Below are positions 1-5,787 of a stretch of DNA of 6,794 bases, piece by piece. The notes beneath the pieces are model-generated. The model saw only the letters and a list, made by a program, of their open reading frames with translations. It ran no database searches and was not told where the DNA came from. The number at the start of each line of letters is the position of its first letter. Position 1 is the stretch's first letter. The stretch comes from Deltaproteobacteria bacterium (GTDB lineage: Bacteria > Desulfobacterota > Desulfobacteria > Desulfobacterales > ETH-SRB1): the NCBI GenBank assembly GCA_030627475.1, contig DAOURZ010000074.1, positions 1 through 6,794 on the forward strand, in the 5' to 3' direction. A program made the position numbers and the translations under genes.

Positions 1-1
1 A

Positions 2-2086
2 GCCTATATCTACTCTGCAAGAGTCCATGACGGCCAGGTTCGTTTGTCCGGTGAACCTTATTTGTCACATCCTCTTGAAGTTGCCGGGATCCTTGCAGCT
101 ATGAGATTGGATCCTGTAAGCATAGCGGCCGGCCTTTTGCATGATGTTATTGAAGATACTCATTCTACACCGGAAGAAATAAAAGAAATGTTCGGTCAGG
201 AAGTCGTTCATATTGTTTCCGGTGTAACCAAAATCAGTATTCTTTCCTTTAATAGCTCACAGGCACGCCAGGCAGAAAGTATCCGGAAGATGATTCTCGC
301 TATGGCGGATGATATCCGGGTAATATTAATCAAGCTGGCAGACCGCCTCCACAACATGAGAACACTTCAATTTCAAAAGGAAAACAAAAAAAAGAGAATT
401 GCTCAGGAAACACTTGATATTTATGCACCACTTGCTACCCGCCTCGGTATTTACTGGATTAAAAATGAGCTGGAAAATATTTCATTCAAGTATATTTATC
501 CGGAAGAATATTCAAATCTTGGACGCTTGATCAGCAAGGATAAAAAGGAAAGTGATAAATATATTGAAAAAGTTAAAAACTTTATCAAGAAAAAAATGAA
601 TGAAAATAATCTGAAGTGTAAAATTCTGGGCAGATACAAAAATATTTTCAGTATATACCAGAAAATGGTCAAACAGAATCTGCCGTTTGAAGAAGTTTAT
701 GACATTATAGCTTTCAGAATAATCCTTGATACGATATCTGACTGCTATAACGCTTTAGGACTCATACATTCCCTGTGGAAACCCGTTCCCCAAAAGATTA
801 AGGATTATATCGCTTCTCCCAAACCAAATATGTATCAATCCCTGCATACAACAGTTATAGCGCCTTTTGGGGAACGTATAGAAATCCAGATAAGAACCTG
901 GGAGATGGATAACGTCGCAAAATCCGGAATCGCTGCTCACTGGAGCTATAAAGAAGGAAAAGATGTTGATGAAAGTATAAGTAAAAAATTTGCATGGATT
1001 CAAAACCTGGTTGAAAATCAGGCAAATTTCAGAAATCCGGATGAATTTCTTGAAAACGTTCGCATTGATTTATTTCCTGATGAAGTATATGTTTTTACAC
1101 CTAATGGTGAAATAAAATCACTATCCAAGGGTGCCACACCTGTAGATTTTGCTTATCAAATACATACGGAAGTGGGTAAACGATGCACGGGTGCCAAGGT
1201 TAACGGTCGTATAGTTCCTCTCAAATATGAGTTACAAACAGGTAATATCGTTGAAATTATTACAACGAAAAATCATCATCCGAGTAAAGACTGGTTGAAT
1301 TTTGTTAAAACTGTCAAGGCTCGTTCCAGCATAAGGCAATGGATAAAAACTCAGGAAAAAGATCGCAGCATTACTCTTGGTCGTGAGATGTGCGAAAAAG
1401 CCTTTCGAAAGTATCATCTTAACTTCAATGAATTATTAAAATCAGAGAATATGAACAGGGTCGTTGAGCATTTTGGTTTTAAAACAACAGATGATTTGAT
1501 CACAAGCGTGGGCTACGGCAAAATTACACCTCTGCAGATTATACGAAAAATTGTACCGAAACCCGAAATAGAAAAAGATCATGGATCTATTTTTAACAAA
1601 ATAATCGGCCGGGCGCGGAAGAAAAAACCCGGGGACAGTGTGCTTGTAAAGGGTGTGGATGATATACTTATAAGATTTGGCAAGTGTTGTCAGCCTGTTC
1701 CAGGGGATGCTATTACGGGCTATATAACAATAGGATATGGAGTTACTGTTCACCGGACAAGTTGTATCAATGCTTTGAAAATGAACCCTGAAAGGCAAAT
1801 TGATATAGAATGGAACAAGGATGTTACAGAAACATATCCGGTAAAAATTTGCGTTAGTTCCGCTGACAGAGTTGGTTTACTCGCTGAGGTTGCAGCTATT
1901 ATCAGCAAAAGCGGTGCAAATATACTTAGTGTAAAAACAGAAACAAGGGAAGATGGAATAGTTGACTGTTTTTTCACCTTGTCGGTTGAAGATATAGAGC
2001 ATTTAAATAGGGTGGTATCAGCTATGAAAAAAGTAAAGCTTGTATATGATGTAAGAAGGATGGACAATCACCTGCCACGCAAATAA
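2..2086 (+). CDS. rel: Bifunctional (p)ppGpp synthetase/hydrolase, Rel/SpoT family (5' partial)
   Basis: Makes and degrades the stringent-response alarmone (p)ppGpp in the cytoplasm. The frame is open from base 2, and the 14 codons before the first possible start (TTG at 44) already encode typical family sequence (AYIYSARVHDGQVR), so the gene begins before the window; about 30 residues are missing. Residues below are numbered from the TTG at 44. The HD hydrolase domain keeps its metal ligands H9, H33, D34 and D100 (LLHDVIEDT, ADRLHNMRTL). The synthetase domain (about 195-305) has GRYKN, D220, DYIASPKPNMYQSLHTT and EIQIRT. A TGS domain (about 345-407) has YQIHTEVG, a Cys/His domain has C548, C549, H570 and C574, and an ACT domain ends the protein (about 599-672). 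Intact hydrolase and synthetase motifs point to a bifunctional enzyme rather than a RelA-type one. The charge motif reads KIKD (251-254), close to the RxKD of bifunctional enzymes. It converges on murA. Confidence 0.96.
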   Translation, partial: AYIYSARVHDGQVRLSGEPYLSHPLEVAGILAAMRLDPVSIAAGLLHDVIEDTHSTPEEIKEMFGQEVVHIVSGVTKISILSFNSSQARQAESIRKMILAMADDIRVILIKLADRLHNMRTLQFQKENKKKRIAQETLDIYAPLATRLGIYWIKNELENISFKYIYPEEYSNLGRLISKDKKESDKYIEKVKNFIKKKMNENNLKCKILGRYKNIFSIYQKMVKQNLPFEEVYDIIAFRIILDTISDCYNALGLIHSLWKPVPQKIKDYIASPKPNMYQSLHTTVIAPFGERIEIQIRTWEMDNVAKSGIAAHWSYKEGKDVDESISKKFAWIQNLVENQANFRNPDEFLENVRIDLFPDEVYVFTPNGEIKSLSKGATPVDFAYQIHTEVGKRCTGAKVNGRIVPLKYELQTGNIVEIITTKNHHPSKDWLNFVKTVKARSSIRQWIKTQEKDRSITLGREMCEKAFRKYHLNFNELLKSENMNRVVEHFGFKTTDDLITSVGYGKITPLQIIRKIVPKPEIEKDHGSIFNKIIGRARKKKPGDSVLVKGVDDILIRFGKCCQPVPGDAITGYITIGYGVTVHRTSCINALKMNPERQIDIEWNKDVTETYPVKICVSSADRVGLLAEVAAIISKSGANILSVKTETREDGIVDCFFTLSVEDIEHLNRVVSAMKKVKLVYDVRRMDNHLPRK

Positions 2087-2089
2087 AGG

Positions 2090-2109
2090 AACGGAGTTTA
2101 AACCCCGTT
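2090..2109. terminator. Possible hairpin terminator between convergent rel and murA
   Basis: Four bases after the rel stop, AACGG (2090-2094) pairs with CCGTT (2105-2109). After one A-C mismatch the stem continues as GTT/AAC around a two-base centre. On the plus strand only three T follow. On the minus strand the stem is followed by CCTTTATTTG, which is richer in T, so it would serve murA somewhat better than rel. The position between two convergent stop codons is right for a shared terminator, but the stem is short and the T tracts are poor. Confidence 0.35.
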
Positions 2110-2131
2110 TCTAAGCGTGGTTTGAGATTCC

Positions 2132-3379
2132 TTATACCCGCTTAATAGCTGCCCCAAGCCTGGCAAATTTTTTTTCAAGCGATTCATATCCGCGATCAAG
2201 ATGATAAACACGGTTTATCTCTGTTTTGCCATGAGCAACAAGACCGGCCAGTATTAATGAAGCACTGGCTCTAAGATCACTTGCCATAACCGGCGCACCT
2301 GAAAGCATTTTTACCCCTTTTATCATTGCAGCATTGCCGGCTATAGTTATATCAGCACCCATTCTTTTTAACTCACCTACATGGATAAAACGGTTTTCAA
2401 ATACTGTTTCAAATATCAGGCTCAGACCTCCGGCAATAGACATTAAAACCATGAACTGTGCCTGCATATCAGTAGGAAAACCCGGATATGCGAGTGTTCT
2501 TACATCAACACTTGCTATATTATCCATTCCTTTAACTCTTATATTCTTTCCATCAATTTTTATGCTTGCCCCTGTTAAACTCAACTTGTGAATAACTGCT
2601 TCAAGGTGATCCGGCCGGCAGCCTGAAATCTTAACATCACCGCCTGTCAAAGCAGCCGCAACCATGAATGTCCCGGTTTCTATCCGGTCAGGGATTATTG
2701 AAACTGATACAGGGCTTAAAGAAGAAACTCCAATTATAGTAATTTCGGAGGTGCCGGCACCACGTATGTCAGCCCCCATCTTGTTTAAAACATCAGCAAG
2801 AGCTACTATTTCGGGTTCACAAGCTGCATTATTAATAACCGTCCTTCCTTTCGATAGAACAGCCGCCATCATTATATTTTCAGTGCCTGTTACGGTAGGT
2901 ATATCCAAATAAATTTTGGCGCCCTTTAGTTGTTTGGCATAAGCTTCAACATAGCCGTGCTTTAATTCAATAGATGCACCAAGACATGCCAAAGCTTTAA
3001 GATGCAAATTAATTGGACGTGCACCTATAGCGCACCCTCCCGGCAATGATACCCTGGCTTTTTTCAGCCTCGCAACAAGAGGACCAAGAACCAATATAGA
3101 AGCACGCATTTTCCTCACCAGATCATAAGGCGCTTCATGATTAAAAATATTGCTCGCATCTATTTTAACAACATCGCCATCTGTTTCGATTTCTGCACCG
3201 AGATGTGAAAGAAGAAGTTTTATACTTTCAATATCTTTTAGATTCGGGACATTTGAAAAAGTACACAATCCATCAGTAAGGAGAGATGAAACCAGGATAG
3301 GAAGTGCAGCATTCTTGGCTCCGCTGATATTAACCTCACCTTTAAGAGGTCGTCCACCTTCTACTATAATTTTATCCAT
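2132..3379 (-). CDS. murA: UDP-N-acetylglucosamine 1-carboxyvinyltransferase MurA
   Basis: Transfers enolpyruvate from phosphoenolpyruvate to UDP-N-acetylglucosamine, the first committed step of peptidoglycan synthesis in the cytoplasm. The 415-aa length is normal for the family (about 420). Visible hallmarks are K22-N23 in [12 protein letters not shown], the active-loop cysteine C116 in [11 protein letters not shown] (C115 in E. coli, the fosfomycin target), the catalytic aspartate D304 in [14 protein letters not shown]370 in SDLRASASL and R396 in HLDRGYE. The retained cysteine predicts a fosfomycin-sensitive form rather than the Asp-bearing resistant form. The ATG at 3379 is chosen because it gives the canonical N-terminus MDKIIVEGG and has AAAGG seven bases upstream; an in-frame ATG at 3424 lies inside a terminator-like hairpin. 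The gene follows the qrc operon on the same strand after a 94-bp spacer, with no recognisable promoter of its own. Confidence 0.97.
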   Translation of the reverse strand: MDKIIVEGGRPLKGEVNISGAKNAALPILVSSLLTDGLCTFSNVPNLKDIESIKLLLSHLGAEIETDGDVVKIDASNIFNHEAPYDLVRKMRASILVLGPLVARLKKARVSLPGGCAIGARPINLHLKALACLGASIELKHGYVEAYAKQLKGAKIYLDIPTVTGTENIMMAAVLSKGRTVINNAACEPEIVALADVLNKMGADIRGAGTSEITIIGVSSLSPVSVSIIPDRIETGTFMVAAALTGGDVKISGCRPDHLEAVIHKLSLTGASIKIDGKNIRVKGMDNIASVDVRTLAYPGFPTDMQAQFMVLMSIAGGLSLIFETVFENRFIHVGELKRMGADITIAGNAAMIKGVKMLSGAPVMASDLRASASLILAGLVAHGKTEINRVYHLDRGYESLEKKFARLGAAIKRV

Positions 3380-3386
3380 TTTATAA

Positions 3387-3391
3387 CCTTT
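3387..3391 (-). promoter_or_regulatory. Ribosome binding site of murA, inside a small hairpin
   Basis: AAAGG read on the minus strand, seven bases before the ATG at 3379. It decides the start in favour of 3379 over the in-frame ATG at 3424. The site is part of AACC-GAAA-GGTT (3385-3396), a 4-bp stem closed by a GNRA-type tetraloop that would partly cover the AAAGG. Confidence 0.6.
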
Positions 3392-3401
3392 CGGTTCAAA
3401 C

Positions 3402-3450
3402 AAAAAAAAAGCGCTTTCCCACATTTTAACAATGAGATAAGCGCTTTTTT
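3402..3450 (-). terminator. Intrinsic terminator of the qrc operon, directly upstream of murA
   Basis: Read on the minus strand, a perfect 12-bp inverted repeat (AAAAAAGCGCTT at 3450-3439, AAGCGCTTTTTT at 3416-3405) ends in a run of nine T (3410-3402). The 22-base interior can extend the hairpin: TCT pairs with GGG (two G-T wobbles), then after a bulged T, CATT pairs with AATG around a GTTAA loop. This lies 23 bases beyond the stop of the 53-aa gene, which suits termination of the qrc transcript. It ends only 22 bases before the murA ATG, so it may also sit in a murA leader. The arms are nearly symmetric and could act on plus-strand transcripts too, but no plus-strand gene ends here. Confidence 0.8.
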
Positions 3451-3473
3451 ATAATATTATGCTGTGAATTAAT

Positions 3474-3635
3474 TTAGTGCTGCTGACCGCCGCCTTTACC
3501 ATGCATTGTATCAACAACAGTCTTTAAGATACAGTAAGTCATTCCAATGCCAATAATTGTTAGTGCATACACCAAACCACCCATAAATATCATATGACTA
3601 AGATCCCAAATCCATTCAAATGAAAACGGAAACAT
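3474..3635 (-). CDS. Small single-helix membrane protein of the qrc operon
   Basis: A 53-aa protein of no family I can name. It starts MFPFSFEWIWDLSHM, runs into one clear hydrophobic helix (about residues 15-37, from HMIFMGG to MTYCIL), and ends in a short polar, glycine-rich tail (MHGKGGGQQH). There is no cleavable signal peptide or metal-binding motif; a single cysteine (C35) lies at the end of the helix. The start is well supported: AGGAGG stands seven bases before the ATG and overlaps the TAG stop of qrcD, and the gap between the two genes is only 11 bp, so translation is probably coupled. A terminator follows 23 bases after its stop. By position it is the last gene of the operon. I infer an accessory or structural subunit bound to the NrfD-type membrane protein. 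Such small subunits occur in other respiratory complexes, for example HmcD in the Hmc complex, but I see no clear similarity. Confidence 0.82.
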   Translation of the reverse strand: MFPFSFEWIWDLSHMIFMGGLVYALTIIGIGMTYCILKTVVDTMHGKGGGQQH

Positions 3636-3642
3636 ATGCTAA

Positions 3643-3648
3643 CCTCCT
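3643..3648 (-). promoter_or_regulatory. Strong Shine-Dalgarno of the 53-aa gene, overlapping the qrcD stop
   Basis: AGGAGG on the minus strand, followed by seven bases (TTAGCAT) and ATG. Its first two bases (AG) are the last two of the qrcD TAG stop codon (3649-3647). Ribosomes ending qrcD would therefore stop on the next gene's initiation site. This is the best Shine-Dalgarno in the window and the main evidence that the short gene is real. Confidence 0.85.
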
Positions 3649-4879
3649 AAGAATTCAATTCCCGTTCCTGGGGGAATATGGGTAAATAACGAAATGATAT
3701 CATAACCAGAATAATTCCATATGCTACAGGAAGAATGGTTGTTGCGACTTCCTGCCAGCTAGGAATATACATAACCCAGTTGTCAAAAGTCATGACCGGC
3801 ATAGCCATTACCTGCAACACCATTACCCAGCGATTAAGTAAAACACCAATACAAGCCAGCGATACCGCTGTAAACAGCAACGTAGAATTATTGCGTCCCT
3901 TTGGTGTAAGAAGTATCAATGCCGGAATAATTCCACAGACTACTATCTCGGCGATAAGAATCCAGATTCCATAAAAAGGATTATTGGAATAAAAATCAAT
4001 TAGATTAAATCCCCTGGCAGGAGCTGAAACTGATGCCCAGTACCAGGTATCAATAATCTTTGCTATAAGGTATGTTCCCATCGTCCAGCCGGATATTTTG
4101 GCCAGCAAATCTATAACATTTTGTTTGACCAGCTTCTTTCCTGAAATTTTTTCAGTGAGCCTTGTTATAAATAGCGTAAAGCAAGGTCCATAAGCGGCTG
4201 CCGACCATGTAAAAAGAAAGAATGTCCATGGCCAAATAAATATTCCCTCCCTGAATGCAAAAGGACGACCGTAGAGCACACCTGCGACTCCACCAAGCGA
4301 ACCTTGATGAAAAAAGGAAAGGAAAGCACCGGTCGCAGCAAATATTGCCATAACTTCATGCATATTATGAGCAAGATTATGAAAAAATGGTACCTTATTA
4401 ATCTGGCGGTTTTCAAGAATAAGCGGAATATATTCGATAGTAAGAACTGCAAAATAACATGAAAGGCAAAATGCTACTTCCGTCAACATGGAATGAACAT
4501 TAGCATGCCAGAATATGAACCAGCTCCTCAAGGGCTGCCCAACATCTATTGCAAGGATTAAGAGTGCGGAGCTGTAACATATAAACCCGATAAGAACGGC
4601 GTAGTTAATAATATTTTTCAGCTCATCCTTTCCGATAACATATCTTAACAATCCTGTAAAAAAAGCTCCTCCGCCCAGGGCAATAACCCCAAGGTCAGCC
4701 CATATCCATAATGCAAATCCATAGTAATCATTCATATTGGTCTGATTAAGTCCCTTTAACCAGATCAGCAGCATAGCGTAAACGCCCCACAACAGTACAC
4801 CACCGAATATAATGATTCCTATAGCAAATTTCCCAAATGAACAGCGTTTAACTCCCTCGGGTATTAATGCTGAATCCAT
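3647..4879 (-). CDS. qrcD: NrfD/PsrC-type integral membrane subunit, probable menaquinone reductase subunit QrcD
   Basis: 410 aa, almost entirely membrane. I count ten hydrophobic helices at about 18-41, 55-80, 89-111, 125-152, 172-191, 213-239, 258-282, 303-325, 333-359 and 377-397, the number expected of ten-helix NrfD proteins such as QrcD and ActC. Conserved-looking stretches include FALWIWADLGVIALGGGAFF, DVGQPLRSWFIFWHANVHS, FHQGSLGGVAGVLYGRP and FIWPWTFFLFTWSAAAYGP. Family role: binds menaquinone in the membrane, takes electrons from the iron-sulfur subunit and couples quinone reduction to charge movement; Qrc has been reported to be electrogenic. The ATG at 4879 is the only sensible start: a TAA lies in frame two codons before it, and GAGGAG stands ten bases upstream, a slightly long spacing. 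It lies 68 bp after qrcC and 11 bp before the 53-aa gene. The NrfD assignment is firm. The Qrc name rests on gene order and remembered similarity; an ACIII- or Psr-like complex is the alternative. Confidence 0.85.
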   Translation of the reverse strand: MDSALIPEGVKRCSFGKFAIGIIIFGGVLLWGVYAMLLIWLKGLNQTNMNDYYGFALWIWADLGVIALGGGAFFTGLLRYVIGKDELKNIINYAVLIGFICYSSALLILAIDVGQPLRSWFIFWHANVHSMLTEVAFCLSCYFAVLTIEYIPLILENRQINKVPFFHNLAHNMHEVMAIFAATGAFLSFFHQGSLGGVAGVLYGRPFAFREGIFIWPWTFFLFTWSAAAYGPCFTLFITRLTEKISGKKLVKQNVIDLLAKISGWTMGTYLIAKIIDTWYWASVSAPARGFNLIDFYSNNPFYGIWILIAEIVVCGIIPALILLTPKGRNNSTLLFTAVSLACIGVLLNRWVMVLQVMAMPVMTFDNWVMYIPSWQEVATTILPVAYGIILVMISFRYLPIFPQERELNS

Positions 4880-4947
4880 AAGTTATGTGCTCCTCAAAAT
4901 TTGCTGTTATAATTCATTAATAAATTTATTATCTATTGTTCCTGATT

Positions 4948-5769
4948 CTAATGACGATGATTTTTTGCAAAATCTTCATCGTCAAGGTAATTATCACCAG
5001 CTCGCCTCACCCATTCACGACTTGACATATAATAAACCTTGGGATTCGTACCAAGTCTTTCAAGAAGCCGAAAAACATTGGTATTCCCTGGACGTCCACC
5101 ATGCTTGTTGTCAGGCTTGGCCAGTTGATGCACCTTGTGATCGGGATTATTCAAATCACCGAATGTAATAGCGCCAGCAGGACATGCCTGAGTACAAGAG
5201 GTCTGATATTCATTTTCCTCAAGTACTGTCCGTCCTTCAAGATATGCCTTGTCCATTGCCAGTTGATATCTGTGAAAACAAAAACTGCATTTTTCCACGA
5301 TACCTCTCATTCGAGGTGAAACATTAGGACTAAGATATTTAGTCGATTCTTCCGGCCACACCGGATCCCACCAGTTAAAATAACGAGCGTGATACGGGCA
5401 TGCACCCATACAATACCTGCATCCAAAACACCGGGTATAAATCTGGCTTACAATCCCTGTATCATGGTTATAATCAGTTGCAGTTGCCGGACAAACAGAC
5501 ACACATGGTGAATGTCCATTATGTCCTTCACAATGCATACATGGCCTGGGAAGATAACAGATATCGGCTTCAGGATAGGATTTCCCGTTTGTCAGCTTAT
5601 AAACACGCATCCATGTAATACTGTCCAGTTTATTAGATTCATCCTCCTTGAACGGCACATTATTCTCAGCCATACAAGCAACCATGCAGGCTCCGCAACC
5701 AGTGCACTCGTCCAGGTTTATGACCATTCCATACTTTTTGGCTTTTTTATGTTTGCCTTCTTCTTTCAT
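4948..5769 (-). CDS. qrcC: Four-cluster [4Fe-4S] ferredoxin subunit, probable QrcC
   Basis: 273 aa. Electron-transfer subunit of the DmsB/PsrB/NrfC type, passing electrons between the cytochrome/molybdopterin-like part and the membrane quinone subunit. Sixteen cysteines fall in four groups: C22-x2-C25-x2-C28-x3-C32, C77-x2-C80-x8-C89-x3-C93, C114-x2-C117-x2-C120-x3-C124, and C161-x2-C164 with C192-x3-C196. By the usual cross-pairing of this family this is enough for four cubane clusters; C71 is extra. There is no signal peptide, so if it works on the periplasmic side, as in Qrc, it would be exported with its partner. The ATG at 5769 is preferred over an adjacent in-frame TTG at 5772 because AAGAGG (5780-5775) stands five bases before it. 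It is 18 bp behind qrcB and 68 bp ahead of qrcD, clearly one operon. The protein class is certain; the Qrc identity is probable. Confidence 0.87.
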   Translation of the reverse strand: MKEEGKHKKAKKYGMVINLDECTGCGACMVACMAENNVPFKEDESNKLDSITWMRVYKLTNGKSYPEADICYLPRPCMHCEGHNGHSPCVSVCPATATDYNHDTGIVSQIYTRCFGCRYCMGACPYHARYFNWWDPVWPEESTKYLSPNVSPRMRGIVEKCSFCFHRYQLAMDKAYLEGRTVLEENEYQTSCTQACPAGAITFGDLNNPDHKVHQLAKPDNKHGGRPGNTNVFRLLERLGTNPKVYYMSSREWVRRAGDNYLDDEDFAKNHRH

Positions 5770-5774
5770 CAAAA

Positions 5775-5780
5775 CCTCTT
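5775..5780 (-). promoter_or_regulatory. Ribosome binding site of qrcC
   Basis: AAGAGG on the minus strand, in the 18-bp gap after the qrcB stop, five bases before the ATG at 5769. The alternative TTG at 5772 would leave only two bases of spacing, so this site settles the start. Confidence 0.65.
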
Positions 5781-5787
5781 ATTCAAG

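Noticed and set aside
44..46. TTG as the start of the Rel protein
   Set aside because: The 14 codons before it are in frame and read as conserved Rel sequence, so the gene simply enters from the left edge.
1442..1798. 118-codon minus-strand frame inside rel
   Set aside because: It lies opposite the conserved C-terminal domains of Rel and has no recognisable domain.
2112..2144. TAAGCG ... CGCTTA inverted repeat near the rel/murA junction
   Set aside because: The six-base arms are separated by about 20 bases and one arm is inside the murA coding end; the closer hairpin at 2090-2109 explains the gap better.
3380..3424. In-frame ATG at 3424 that would give MurA a 15-residue N-terminal extension
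   Set aside because: The extension is translated through the terminator stem and its T run, has no MurA homology, and the ATG at 3379 gives the canonical N-terminus with its own ribosome binding site.
4812..5168. 118-codon plus-strand frame across the qrcD-qrcC gap
   Set aside because: It is mostly antisense to qrcD and qrcC, and its translation does not resemble a protein family.
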